Shown one piece after another: positions 8,008 to 18,065 of a stretch of 64,000 bases of DNA (position 1 is its first letter; each line of letters opens with the position of its first letter). The notes beneath the pieces are model-generated. The model was not told the origin of the DNA. It made no database searches and was given only the letters and a program-made list of their open reading frames with translations. Source of the stretch: Spongiactinospora rosea (lineage in GTDB: Bacteria; Actinomycetota; Actinomycetes; Streptosporangiales; Streptosporangiaceae). Position numbers and translations under genes: made by a program. The stretch is from positions 62,001-126,000 of the forward strand of contig NZ_QMEY01000013.1 of NCBI RefSeq assembly GCF_003315795.1. The letters are read 5' to 3'.

Positions 8008-8927
8008 GCCAGGAACCCCGTCGCCGGGCGCTGCCTGGGCCGCCGCCGGGGGGCCGCGCCCTCGTCGGTCATGCCGGCGTTCTCCTTCAGGATGCGTTCG
8101 GCGATCGTCGCGAACTCCGCCACCGAGGGCGTGGAGTCGCGCCACGCGGTCGAGACCCGCCAGGCCAGCGGCGACCCCAGCAGCGGACGCCAGCGGACCC
8201 CCGGTACGTCGGCCCGCGGCCCGAAGGCCACCGCCGAACCGGCCAGCACCAGCCCCAGCGACATCCCGTGGTGGACGGCGGGCGGGTCGAACCCGTGCGC
8301 GCGGCACTCGGCGACGGTCTCGGCGTGCAGGCCCGGCTCGCCCTCCCGGGGGAAGAGCACCAGGTCACGACCGGCGAGGTCGGCCAGGTGGACGGTGGAC
8401 CCGGCGGTCAGCGGGTCGTCGGCGGGCAGCAGTACGCCGGGCGTCTGCACCAGCACCGTCCCGAACCGCAGCCCCTGGGCAGTGATCGGATGCCGCACGA
8501 TGCCGAAGTCGAGCAGCCCCCCGGTCAGCGCCGCCACCTGGTCGGCCGTCCACATCTCGGCGGGCGCGGGCCGCAGCGCGGGATCTCGCTCGCGCAGGCT
8601 CTCCACCAGCGCCGCGATGACCGCCGCCCCGAGGTCGGGCGGCACGCCGACCTTCAGCGCGCCGCCGATGCCGTGCCTGGCCAGCTCCATCAGCCGGTCG
8701 GCGCGGGCGACGATCTCCCTGGCCTCGCCGAGCAGCATCCGCCCGGCGTCGGTGAGCCGCACCTGCCGCGCCGAGCGGTCGAACAGCCGCACGCCCAGCT
8801 CCTCCTCCAGCCGTTTGATCCGCTGGCTGAGCGGCGGCTGGGCCATGCCGAGCCGGATCGCGGCGTTGCCGAAGTGCAGCTCCTCGGCCAGCACGGTGAA
8901 ATAGCGCAGGTGCCGGACAAGGTCCAT
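8004..8927 (-). CDS. LysR-family transcriptional regulator
   Basis: This 307-residue LysR regulator has an N-terminal winged helix (RHLRYFTVLAEELHFGNAAI, then LGMAQPPLSQRIKRLEEELG and LFDRSARQVRLTDAG). The effector domain begins near residue 90 (GGALKVGVPPDLGAAVIAAL). It is the first gene of a three-gene coupled operon (regulator, hydrolase, synthetase) and is divergent from the penicillin-binding protein gene across 109 bases. This layout recalls ampR-ampC and suggests control of the shared intergenic region. The start is ATG at 8927, where homology to LysR N-termini begins. The effector is unknown. Confidence 0.9.
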   Translation of the reverse strand: MDLVRHLRYFTVLAEELHFGNAAIRLGMAQPPLSQRIKRLEEELGVRLFDRSARQVRLTDAGRMLLGEAREIVARADRLMELARHGIGGALKVGVPPDLGAAVIAALVESLRERDPALRPAPAEMWTADQVAALTGGLLDFGIVRHPITAQGLRFGTVLVQTPGVLLPADDPLTAGSTVHLADLAGRDLVLFPREGEPGLHAETVAECRAHGFDPPAVHHGMSLGLVLAGSAVAFGPRADVPGVRWRPLLGSPLAWRVSTAWRDSTPSVAEFATIAERILKENAGMTDEGAAPRRRPRQRPATGFLA

Positions 8928-9036
8928 GAACGGCGATGATATCCAAACAAGTATGTGATCCTGACAGATAGCCGTATTGGACATGACGGCGGCTCTCTGG
9001 TGTTCTCGAACGGCACACGAACATCGGGGGTGACAC
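8928..9036. promoter_or_regulatory. Divergent lysR / PBP intergenic promoter region
   Basis: This 109-base gap between two divergent genes is noticeably more A/T-rich than its surroundings near 8935-8975 (for example GATATCCAAACAAGTATG). It contains the arms TATCCAA and TTGGACA about 30 bases apart. LysR proteins typically bind imperfect palindromes in such gaps, but I could not fix one site. GGGGGTG just before the PBP start serves as its ribosome binding site. Confidence 0.45.
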
Positions 9037-10587
9037 ATGCGCAATCGGCTGCTGATCGGCGGGGCCGCGGTGCTGGTCGCGGCGCTGGCCTCGGGCGGCG
9101 CGCTGTGGGCGCTGCGCACGCAGGGCTCGCCGGAGGAGACCGCCGCGGCGTACCTCGCCGCCTGGGCGCGGAAGGACTACGCCGCGATGCGGCGGCTGAC
9201 CGTCGGCCCGCCGGCCGACTTCGAGGGCAGGCACACCGCCTTCGCCCGCGGCCTGGACCTCACGTCCGCGACGTTCCGGCCCGGGGAGGCCAAGGAGGGC
9301 GAGGACGCCACGAAGGTGGCCTTCCGCGCCGACCTGCGCGGCACGGTGGACTGGTCCTACGACGGGGCGCTGCGGCTCGTGGAGCACGAGCGCACCTGGC
9401 GGGTGTCCTGGACGCCTGCCGCGATCCACCCGGACCTGGCCCCCGGCCGCACGATCGAGGCGGTCACCGTCAAGCCGGAGTACGCGCCGATCACCGCGGC
9501 GGGCGGGGAGCGCATCGACGGCACCGACGCCCCCGGCTCGGTGCAGCAGATCGTCGAAGGGCTGCGGGAGACCTATCGGGGGCGGCTGGTGGGGTCGGCG
9601 GCGGGCAAGGTCGTGCTGCGGGAGAAGGGCAAGACCGTGCGTACCCTGGCCGAGACCGGGGCGCGGGAGGGAAAGCCGCTGGCCACGACCATCGACCTCA
9701 CGGTGCACCGGGCGGGCGCGAAGGCCCTTGCGAAGGTGAAGAAGCCGGTCGCGCTGGTGGCGCTGCGGGCCTCCACCGGCGAGCTGCTGGCCGCGGTGAA
9801 CAAGCCGGGCGGGTTCAACCGGGCGCTGCTCGGCAAGTACCCGCCGGGGTCCACGTTCAAGGTGGTGACCGCCTCGGCGCTGGTCGCGGACGGCATCCGG
9901 CCCGACCAGACGGTGGAGTGCCCGGCCGAGCGGAACATCGGCGGCTTCCCCTTCCACAACGCGGGGTTCCACGACTACGGCACCCTCTCCTTCAGGGACG
10001 CCTTCGCCCACTCGTGCAACACCACGTTCGGGGAGATGAGCGTGCGGCGGCTCTCCGGCGGGCGGCTGGGCGAGGTGGCGGCCGGGTTCGGGTTCGGCGC
10101 GCCGATCACGCCGGGGGTGCCCGCCGTGCGGGCGGAGTACCCCGCGCCCAAGGACGACACCGACCTGGCCTCGGCCTCGATGGGGCAGGGCCGGGTGCTG
10201 GCCAGCCCGCTCAACATGGCGGCGGTGGCCGCCGCCATCGCGGACGGCACCTGGCGTCCGCCCCGGGTCGTCGCCGCCGACCTGGTGCCGCCCGGCGGGG
10301 CCAAGCCGCGCAAGGTGGAGGCCGAGGTGGTGCGCGCACTGCGGTCGCTGATGCCCGCGGTGGTCAGCGAGGGCACCGCGAACAAGGTGTCCTTCCCCGC
10401 GGGCTCGGCGGGCAAGACGGGCACCGCGGAGTACGGCTCGGGCAAGGAGCCACCGGCCCACTCGTGGTTCATCGGCTACCGGGGCGACCTGGCCTTCGCG
10501 GTGATCGTCGAGGGCGGCGGCTCCGGCCCGGCGGTCGCCGCCCCGGTCGCCGCCCGCTTCCTGTCGGCGCTCCCCTCTGACGGCTGA
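9037..10587 (+). CDS. Penicillin-binding protein (transpeptidase) with MecA-N-like domain
   Basis: This 516-residue membrane-anchored D,D-transpeptidase cross-links peptidoglycan outside the membrane. Order of parts: an N-terminal signal-anchor (LLIGGAAVLVAALASGGALW), an NTF2-like MecA-N domain at about 30-145 (EETAAAYLAAWARKDY), a linker/dimerisation region, then the transpeptidase domain. The active-site motifs are STFK (Ser272, Lys275), SCN (326-328) and KTGTAE (460-465). It resembles the class B PBPs found in actinomycetes outside the dcw cluster. The start ATG follows GGGGGTG. It diverges from the LysR gene and converges on a HAD gene only 11 bases away. Confidence 0.92.
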   Translation: MRNRLLIGGAAVLVAALASGGALWALRTQGSPEETAAAYLAAWARKDYAAMRRLTVGPPADFEGRHTAFARGLDLTSATFRPGEAKEGEDATKVAFRADLRGTVDWSYDGALRLVEHERTWRVSWTPAAIHPDLAPGRTIEAVTVKPEYAPITAAGGERIDGTDAPGSVQQIVEGLRETYRGRLVGSAAGKVVLREKGKTVRTLAETGAREGKPLATTIDLTVHRAGAKALAKVKKPVALVALRASTGELLAAVNKPGGFNRALLGKYPPGSTFKVVTASALVADGIRPDQTVECPAERNIGGFPFHNAGFHDYGTLSFRDAFAHSCNTTFGEMSVRRLSGGRLGEVAAGFGFGAPITPGVPAVRAEYPAPKDDTDLASASMGQGRVLASPLNMAAVAAAIADGTWRPPRVVAADLVPPGGAKPRKVEAEVVRALRSLMPAVVSEGTANKVSFPAGSAGKTGTAEYGSGKEPPAHSWFIGYRGDLAFAVIVEGGGSGPAVAAPVAARFLSALPSDG

Positions 10588-10598
10588 CCCGGGGAGGG

Positions 10599-11354
10599 TC
10601 AGCCGGCCAGGCGGCCGGTGGGGTCGCCGGTGAGGCGGGCGACGGCCGCGACGACCTCTGAGGGGTTGGCCAGGTCGGGCAGCACCAGGTCGGCCCCGGC
10701 GGCGCGCAGCTCGGCGTCGGTGGACCGGCCGGAGGCCACCGCGATCATCGCGGCCCCGCCGATCCTGGCCGCCTGCACATCGCGCGTGGAGTCGCCGATC
10801 AGCACGGTGCTGGACTGGTCGAAGGCCCGGCCGTACTTGGCCTTGGCCCGGCTCTGCGCGACTTGGAGCAGGGTGGCCTTGGGGTAGACCTCCTCGCCGT
10901 AGCCGCCCACCTCGAAGTCGATGTGCCGGGACAGGCCGAAGGCGGCCAGCTTGTGCACCGCGTTGCCCTTGATCGTGCCGGTGAGCACGGACTGGACGAC
11001 GCCGTGCAGCCTGGCCACCCCCGCCAGCGCGTCGGCGGCCCCGGGCATCATCCGGCCCTGCTTCGCCAGGCGGTCGCGGCGGGCGGCGAAGCTGGTGCCC
11101 AGCGCCTCGATGAACCGGGGCAGGTGGTCGTCCTCGGCGTCCACGCCGTTGATCGCCAGCGTCTCGAAGATGATCTCGGAGTCCGGGCGGCCCAGCGCGG
11201 GCGCGAGCTTCACCAGCGGACGCCCGGTCACCTGCCGGAACGCCTCCGCGTAGGCGTCGCGGGCGACGATGGTGACATCGACCAGCGTCAGGTCGATGTT
11301 CCACAGAACGAGGCGGTTAATCGGGGCCTCCGGGGGCTCGGGGGGTGGTCGCAC
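10599..11354 (-). CDS. HAD-family protein with an Asn in place of the nucleophilic Asp
   Basis: This HAD-superfamily, phosphoglycolate-phosphatase-like protein of about 250 residues has motif I reading LWNIDLTLVD. The position normally held by the nucleophile Asp is Asn19 (AAC codon), while the acid/base Asp21 is kept. Other motifs are normal: LTGTIKGN (motif II), Lys in YPKATLL (III) and LIGDSTRDVQAA (IV). A standard phosphoaspartate mechanism is therefore doubtful, and a binding or regulatory role is possible. The annotated start is GTG at 11354, but an ideal GGAGG-CCCCG spacing precedes an ATT codon at 11321, right where homology would be expected to start. It is the last gene of the co-directional minus-strand run. 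Confidence 0.82.
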   Translation of the reverse strand: MRPPPEPPEAPINRLVLWNIDLTLVDVTIVARDAYAEAFRQVTGRPLVKLAPALGRPDSEIIFETLAINGVDAEDDHLPRFIEALGTSFAARRDRLAKQGRMMPGAADALAGVARLHGVVQSVLTGTIKGNAVHKLAAFGLSRHIDFEVGGYGEEVYPKATLLQVAQSRAKAKYGRAFDQSSTVLIGDSTRDVQAARIGGAAMIAVASGRSTDAELRAAGADLVLPDLANPSEVVAAVARLTGDPTGRLAG

Positions 11355-11442
11355 GATGCGCCGCCCGAGATCGCGGACGACCCCCCAAGCGTACGGCCGG
11401 TCCGGTGGCCCGGTCGCCCCGCCCGCCCGATCGGGTCTGGGC

Positions 11443-12093
11443 TCAGGCGTGGCCGAGCGCCTCGGCGAGGGTGTCCACCACGGGCACGCCCAGGGTCTCC
11501 AGCTCGGTGCGTAGCGACATGCCGCCGGTGTAGAGCACCGCCCTGGCCCCGACGTGCTGCGCGGCGTGCGCGTCGTCGAGGCTGTCGCCGATCACCAGCA
11601 CTTCGGCCGGGTCCACGTCCAGGGCCGTGAGGTGGGCGACCAGGTGTTCGGCCTTGCGGCCGCCGGCCTCGGCGCGCAGCCCGTCGATCCGGCGGAAGTG
11701 CGGGTGGATGCCGAACTCGGTGACCTTGGGCACCAGCCGTTCGTGCGTCCACATCGACAGCAGCGACTGCGAGCCGCCGGCCCGCTCCCACTCGGTCAGG
11801 CTGGTGCGGCAGTCGCCGGTGAGCCCGCAGTCGAGCATCAGCCGGTGGTAGTGCTCGTGGAAGGCGGTGTCGAGCAGCAGCCATTCGCCGTCGCGCAGCG
11901 GCCTGCCCAGCATCCGCTCATAAAGCAGCCAGATCGGGCGCGTGTAGACCTCGCGGAAGCCCTCGGCCGTCAGCGGGGGCAGGCCGTACGGCCGGAAGAC
12001 CTCGTTGGTCGCCCCGACGACCGCCTCGATGTCGTGGAAGAGTGTGCCGTTCCAATCCCAGACGATGTGCGTGGCCGACTTGTCATGCTTCAT
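11443..12093 (-). CDS. HAD-family phosphatase (phosphoglycolate phosphatase-like)
   Basis: This 216-residue HAD hydrolase has a canonical motif I, IVWDWNGTLFHD. The helical cap follows (YERMLGRPL, then LDTAFHEHYHRLML), then SLLSMWTHE (motif II region), Lys in GGRKAEHL (motif III) and VLVIGDSLDDAHAAQHVGAR (motif IV). The substrate is not predictable. The start is ATG at 12093. It follows the DUF6912 gene by 12 bases and is probably co-transcribed with it. It is the second of two adjacent HAD genes, and the two are not close paralogues. Confidence 0.85.
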   Translation of the reverse strand: MKHDKSATHIVWDWNGTLFHDIEAVVGATNEVFRPYGLPPLTAEGFREVYTRPIWLLYERMLGRPLRDGEWLLLDTAFHEHYHRLMLDCGLTGDCRTSLTEWERAGGSQSLLSMWTHERLVPKVTEFGIHPHFRRIDGLRAEAGGRKAEHLVAHLTALDVDPAEVLVIGDSLDDAHAAQHVGARAVLYTGGMSLRTELETLGVPVVDTLAEALGHA

Positions 12094-12105
12094 AGGGGGA
12101 TCAGT

Positions 12106-12612
12106 TTAACGGAGGAGGTCGTCGATCTCCTGGGTCGCGTACCACAGCAGCTCGTGCGCCTCGGCGCCGTCCACGGTGAACCGGGCGTCGTCGTCGCCCA
12201 GGTCGGCGGCGGGCAGCGCGGCGACGGCCGCGTCCACGTCGAGCACCGCGGTCAGGTCGTCCACGTGGACCGCGGCCATGGCGGCGAGCGGCACCGGCTC
12301 GGCCAGCCGGACCCGGCCGCGCTCTTCGAGCCCGCCGCACGGCCGGACCTCGGCGTCCTCGACCTCGGCGGCGATCACCACGCGGCGGGCGGCCACGGCG
12401 ATGCCGTCGGCGCGGTCGGCGGCCAGCATCCGCAGCGACGCGCGGGCCGCCTCGGTCAGGGCGACGTACTCCAGCTCCTCGGTGTCGCCGGAGACGTACC
12501 ACTCGATCAGCGACGGCGTGACGGCGAAGCCGGTGAGCGGGGCGGGGCCGAGCCGTCCGGCGGCGGCCACACGGGCCAGCGCGGGGAGCGTGCTCGGCAG
12601 ATAGACGCGCAT
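12106..12612 (-). CDS. DUF6912-like protein
   Basis: This 168-residue soluble protein begins MRVYLPSTLPALARVAAAGR, a start typical of an actinobacterial family of unknown function (I believe DUF6912). Later segments are EELEYVALTEAARASLRML and AHELLWYATQEIDDLL at the C-terminus. No membrane segment, signal or catalytic motif is visible. The 12-base gap to the HAD gene suggests an operon. The function is unknown. Confidence 0.75.
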   Translation of the reverse strand: MRVYLPSTLPALARVAAAGRLGPAPLTGFAVTPSLIEWYVSGDTEELEYVALTEAARASLRMLAADRADGIAVAARRVVIAAEVEDAEVRPCGGLEERGRVRLAEPVPLAAMAAVHVDDLTAVLDVDAAVAALPAADLGDDDARFTVDGAEAHELLWYATQEIDDLLR

Positions 12613-12749
12613 GGGTTCCTCGATCGTGACGGGATCACGCCGGACCCCGGTGGTTCCAGAGGGGCGGCACCCGGAGGGCGCCGGTCATTGCAAGAGTGTG
12701 CCAGCCCCGGCCGCGTGGTGCGCGCACAACCCGCGGGACCGGCCCCGGC

Positions 12750-13406
12750 TCACCCCAGGGAGGTCCCCAGCATGGTCTCCAGGCGGCCGATGGTCTCGAC
12801 GGGGTCGCGGTGGTGGATGCCGGTGATGCCCAGCCCCCGCGCGGCCACGATGTTGGCCTCGATGTCGTCCACGAACACGCACTCCCCGGCGCTCAGGCCC
12901 ACCTGGCCGAGCGCATGCTCGAAGATGCCCGGCTCGGGCTTGCGCATGCCCACCTCGCCGGAGATCACCACGGCGTCGAACAGCAGGTCCCAGCCCTCGC
13001 GCGAGTAGTAGTCGCCCCAGGAGTTGGACAGCAGGCAGGTGCGCACCCCGGCGGCGCGGGCGGCGGCCAGCATGGCGTACATCGGCTCGACCGGGCGGAA
13101 GCCCAGGAACATGCGGGCCAGCAGGCCCTCGGCGAGCGGCGGCACGCCGTCCAGGGTGACCAGGCGGGCGGCCAGGTCGCGCTCGAAGTCGGCGGGGTCG
13201 ATCTCGCCGCGTTCCAGGGCGTGCACGATGTTGCGGGCGCGGTCCGTACCACCCGGCTCGTCCTCGTAGGCGTGCAGGATCAGCTCGCGCATCACGTCGT
13301 AGTAGTGGGAGGCGTCGATCCGGTCGGTGGCGATCCACTCGCCGATGGCATCGGGCAGGCCCGTGGTGAGCACCCCGCCCCAGTCGACCAGCACACCCTT
13401 GTACAT
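12750..13406 (-). CDS. HAD-IA family hydrolase (GG-type motif I)
   Basis: This 218-residue HAD-IA hydrolase has motif I VDWGGVLTTG, in which the second Asp is Gly, as in the FDFGGVL subgroup related to epoxide-hydrolase N-domains. The remaining motifs are CLLSNSWGDYYSREG (II), MRKPEPGIFEHAL (III) and CVFVDDIEANIVAARGLG (IV). The start is ATG at 13406, preceded by AGGAGG four bases upstream; the reading frame opens slightly earlier. It lies 57 bases after the GH3 lipoprotein gene and may belong to the same transcript. Confidence 0.85.
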   Translation of the reverse strand: MYKGVLVDWGGVLTTGLPDAIGEWIATDRIDASHYYDVMRELILHAYEDEPGGTDRARNIVHALERGEIDPADFERDLAARLVTLDGVPPLAEGLLARMFLGFRPVEPMYAMLAAARAAGVRTCLLSNSWGDYYSREGWDLLFDAVVISGEVGMRKPEPGIFEHALGQVGLSAGECVFVDDIEANIVAARGLGITGIHHRDPVETIGRLETMLGTSLG

Positions 13407-13463
13407 TCCGCCTCCTGTCTCGCCGTCCCCCAAGGGTATGCAAAAGACCGCGAAAACGGAGAT

Positions 13464-14813
13464 TCAACCTCCCGCGCGTTGCTCGATGCGCTGGGCCACC
13501 CTGCGGTGTTCGGCCGACCCGATGACCCGCGCGGCCTCCGCCGCGTCGGCCCGCGGCGCGCTCTCCAGCAGGCCGCGCGCGGCCTTGAGGGTCAGCAGCC
13601 GGCGTACCGACTGGTCCAGCCGCTCCTGCGAGATCCGCCCGGACTTCACGGCCTTGATCACGGCCGCGTGCGCCTCCGGCAGGTCCGGCGGCATCAGCAG
13701 CAGGTCGGCGCCCGCCAGCACGGCCCGGACCGCCACCTCCCCGTCGCCGTACTTCTTGCGCACCCCCGCCATGTCCAGCGCGTCGGTGGAGACCACGCCG
13801 TCGAAGCCGAGTCGTTCGCGCAGCAGCCCGGTGAGGATCTTCGGTGACAGCGTGGAGGGGTCGCCCGAGGAGTCCAGCTTGGGCATCACGACGTGCGCGC
13901 TCATCACCGCGTCCACGCCCGCCTTGATGGCGGCGGCGAACGGCGGCGCGTCCAGCTTGGCCCACTGGCTCCTGGTGTGCGCGATCACCGGCAGCCCGCT
14001 GTGGCTGTCGACGTTGGTGTCGCCGTGCCCGGGGAAGTGCTTGGCGGTCGAGGCCACCCCGGCGTCGTGGAAGCCGCGCACCGCGGCGGCGACCATGCGG
14101 GACACCTTCTGCGGGTCATTGCCGTAGGAACGCGGGCCGATGACCGGGTTGCGCGGGTTGATGTTGACGTCGGCGACCGGCGCGAAGTCGAGATTGATGC
14201 CGAGCGCGCGCAGCTCGGTGCCGGTGACCTCGGCGGCCTGCCTGGCCAGCCTGGGGTCCCCGGTCTTGCCGATGACCGCGGCGGCGGGCAGTTTGGTGAC
14301 CAGCGGGGCGAGCCGGGAGACCGTGCCGTTCTCCTGGTCGGCGGCCACCAGCAGCGGGATCTCCGGCGACGCCTGCTGCATGCCGTTGGTCAGGCCGACG
14401 ATCTGCCCGACGCTCTTGACGTTGCCCGCCCAGGGGAAGACGATCACGCCGCCGGGGCGGTACTTCTTGATCGCCTTTGCGGGGGTGGCCACGCCGTACC
14501 TGCTCTGGTTCTCGCCGGAGGAGGCGTCGGCCGAGGCCCCGTACAGCACCGGCATGAAGAGCTGCCCGACCTTGTCGGAAAGGCTCATGTCGGCCAGCAC
14601 GCGGTCCACCTCCGAAGTCGTGCCGGTCGAGGTGCCGGTCGGGGCCGGCTCTGACGCCGGGGGCGAGGACGTGGAGGGCGCGGGGGCGGGCCGTTCGGCC
14701 GGTGCGGACGTACGCCCGCCCGCCGAACCGCCCGCCGTCCCGCAGGCCGTGGCCAGCGACCCCGCCACCAGCACCGCACCGAATCGGCTCGCCGTACCCG
14801 TGAATCGGATCAT
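13464..14813 (-). CDS. nagZ: GH3 beta-N-acetylhexosaminidase-like lipoprotein
   Basis: This family 3 glycosidase is predicted to release terminal beta-GlcNAc (muropeptides or chitin fragments) at the outer face of the membrane. A lipobox, LATAC with Cys24, follows a short signal peptide; a Ser/Pro/Thr-rich linker runs from 30 to 65. The GH3 core shows GGVIVFPWAGN, LLVAADQENGTVSRL, NLDFAPVADVN, KHFPGHGDT (258-266, the His/Asp loop of NagZ enzymes) and STDALDMAGV with the likely nucleophile Asp344. It is 28 bases downstream of the EI gene. The product fits the neighbouring GlcNAc uptake system by supplying substrate. Confidence 0.88.
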   Translation of the reverse strand: MIRFTGTASRFGAVLVAGSLATACGTAGGSAGGRTSAPAERPAPAPSTSSPPASEPAPTGTSTGTTSEVDRVLADMSLSDKVGQLFMPVLYGASADASSGENQSRYGVATPAKAIKKYRPGGVIVFPWAGNVKSVGQIVGLTNGMQQASPEIPLLVAADQENGTVSRLAPLVTKLPAAAVIGKTGDPRLARQAAEVTGTELRALGINLDFAPVADVNINPRNPVIGPRSYGNDPQKVSRMVAAAVRGFHDAGVASTAKHFPGHGDTNVDSHSGLPVIAHTRSQWAKLDAPPFAAAIKAGVDAVMSAHVVMPKLDSSGDPSTLSPKILTGLLRERLGFDGVVSTDALDMAGVRKKYGDGEVAVRAVLAGADLLLMPPDLPEAHAAVIKAVKSGRISQERLDQSVRRLLTLKAARGLLESAPRADAAEAARVIGSAEHRRVAQRIEQRAGG

Positions 14814-14841
14814 GCCTCCACGCTAACGCGTGCCCCGCCGA

Positions 14842-16533
<1,692 letters not shown>

Positions 16534-16538
16534 CGGCG

Positions 16539-16796
16539 TCAGGGCGCGGCGGCGATGGCGACCAGGGTGTCCAGCACCTCGTCGGCCCCCTCGCCGTCGG
16601 CCGTGATCACGATGGTCTCGCCCTGGCGCACGTCCAGGGCCAGGACCGAAAGGATGCTCTTGGCGTTCACCGGCTGGCCGCCGAGCTTGCCCACGGTGAC
16701 GTCAAGGTTCACCTTGGCCGCCGTCTGCACGAACGTCGCGGCCGGGCGGGCGTGCAGCCCTACCTCGGCCATGACGGTGACCCTGCGTTCTGCCAC
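16539..16796 (-). CDS. ptsH: HPr phosphocarrier protein
   Basis: This 85-residue cytosolic phosphocarrier sits between EI and EIIA. His15 in GLHARPAATF is the phosphorylated residue; Ser47 in NAKSILSVLALDV sits where Ser46 is phosphorylated in Firmicutes (actinobacterial HPr kinase is usually absent, so regulation there is doubtful). ATG start at 16796, with AAAGGAGTAGGAAACGTGGC upstream. It is followed at once by ptsI and preceded by a HAD phosphatase gene 33 bases away. Confidence 0.96.
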   Translation of the reverse strand: MAERRVTVMAEVGLHARPAATFVQTAAKVNLDVTVGKLGGQPVNAKSILSVLALDVRQGETIVITADGEGADEVLDTLVAIAAAP

Positions 16797-16829
16797 GTTT
16801 CCTACTCCTTTGGGTTGATCTTTCAGTGC

Positions 16830-17474
16830 TCAGCCGTCCGGGCCTGCGCCGGGCGGCCAGGTGACGGCGGTGAGGTCGGTGACGATGAGATCGGCACCGG
16901 CCAGTTCCTCGTGGGGGTGGGTGGTCGCCACGGCCACGCAGGTCATGCCCGCGGCCTTGGCGGCGGCGACCCCGGCCGCGGAGTCCTCGAAGGCGACACA
17001 CTCGGCGGGGTCGGTGTCGAGCAGGCGGGCCCCTCGCAGGTAGCCCGCCGGGTCGGGCTTGCCGATCTCGACGTCCTCGGCGGCGACGATGGCGTGCACG
17101 TGGTCGCGTACGCCGACCTCGCGCAGCCGCTTCTCCGCCCACCAGCGCATGGCCGAGGTGACCACGGCGATCGGCGAGCCGTGCTCGGCGACCGCGCCGA
17201 CCAGCTCGGCGGCCCCGGGGACCGGCACGACCTCCGGGAGCCCGGCGTGGTCCTCGTAGGAGAACAGCTCGCCGATGAGGTCATCGATGTTCCGGCCGGG
17301 GAACAGCGCGGGCATCTCGCCCAGTACGTCGCGCAGCCGGCGGCCCATGAAGGCACGCAGCAGGGCCGCGTCGTAGGCGACCCGGTGGTTGACGAACAGC
17401 AGCTCGTACTGGGCCAGGCTGCGCACCTCCGTGTTGATCAGGGTGCCGTCGAGGTCGAAGAGCGCGGCCTTCAT
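16830..17474 (-). CDS. HAD-IA phosphatase (beta-phosphoglucomutase-like) in PTS operon
   Basis: This 214-residue HAD hydrolase has fully canonical motifs: LFDLDGTLINTE (motif I), VVTSAMRWWAEKRL (II), IGKPDPAGYLRGA (III) and VAFEDSAAGVAAAKAAGM (IV). The pattern matches sugar-phosphate phosphatases and beta-phosphoglucomutase-like enzymes. Placed between EIIA and HPr, it may dephosphorylate accumulated sugar phosphates to relieve phosphosugar stress; this is inference from position. It could be co-transcribed with ptsH (33-base gap), while a 105-base gap separates it from the EIIA gene. Confidence 0.9.
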   Translation of the reverse strand: MKAALFDLDGTLINTEVRSLAQYELLFVNHRVAYDAALLRAFMGRRLRDVLGEMPALFPGRNIDDLIGELFSYEDHAGLPEVVPVPGAAELVGAVAEHGSPIAVVTSAMRWWAEKRLREVGVRDHVHAIVAAEDVEIGKPDPAGYLRGARLLDTDPAECVAFEDSAAGVAAAKAAGMTCVAVATTHPHEELAGADLIVTDLTAVTWPPGAGPDG

Positions 17475-17579
17475 GTTCGCCTTCCGTGCTCGTCCTTTAC
17501 TCGTTCGCTCGTTCCAGGGTGCCCGCCGTCTCGTGGGCCCTGCCCGCCTCAGGCCCTTTAATGGCTGTTTTGAGGGGGC

Positions 17580-18029
17580 TCACGCCCAGTCGAACAGGGC
17601 GTCGCCCGCCTCGATCGTGCCGTGGGCCAGCGGCACCACCGCCCCCGCCGGGGCGTCCAGCGCGACCACCGGGCAGACCGGCGAACGCCCACCGGCCTCG
17701 ACCTCCGCCGGATCCCACGCCACCACCGGCTCCCCCGCCCGGATCCGGGCCCCCTCGGTGGCCAGCACGGAAAAGCCCGCTCCCCGGAGCTGGACGGTGT
17801 CGATGCCCAGATGGACCAGCACCCCCCTGCCGTCGTCGCCGACGATGACGAAGGCGTGCGGGTGCAACTTCATGATCTTGCCGTCGATGGGCGCCACCGA
17901 GACGAGCGGGGCGCGCGGCGGGTCGATCGCCAGACCCGGACCGACCATGCCCGCCGAGAAAACCGGATCGGGCACGGTCGAGAGCGGGGCGGCCGAGCCC
18001 GCCACCGGAGCGCGAACGGTGGTGCTCAT
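17580..18029 (-). CDS. crr: PTS glucose-type EIIA component
   Basis: This 149-residue soluble EIIA(Glc)-like protein accepts phosphate from HPr and passes it to EIIB. The fold signatures are APIDGKIMKLHPHAFVI (support His58) and GVLVHLGIDTVQLRG, where His73 is the phosphorylated residue. The N-terminal 25 residues are extra and probably flexible. In Streptomyces a stand-alone crr serves the GlcNAc permease; the same arrangement of separate IIA, IIB and IIC proteins is seen here. The start ATG is at 18029 and the EIIB gene ends 36 bases upstream. Confidence 0.93.
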   Translation of the reverse strand: MSTTVRAPVAGSAAPLSTVPDPVFSAGMVGPGLAIDPPRAPLVSVAPIDGKIMKLHPHAFVIVGDDGRGVLVHLGIDTVQLRGAGFSVLATEGARIRAGEPVVAWDPAEVEAGGRSPVCPVVALDAPAGAVVPLAHGTIEAGDALFDWA

Positions 18030-18065
18030 GCGACCCCTCGCCCTTCGTCAGCCGAGCCCGCGAGG

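Noticed and set aside
7117..8307. Longer (396-residue) version of the serine hydrolase
   Set aside because: Its first 100 residues are only another frame of the LysR gene; the ATG at 8007 overlaps the lysR stop and begins the real fold.
13440..13490. Possible tRNA-like or attenuator sequence between the HAD and GH3 genes
   Set aside because: No cloverleaf or anticodon stem could be drawn; it is an ordinary short intergenic gap.
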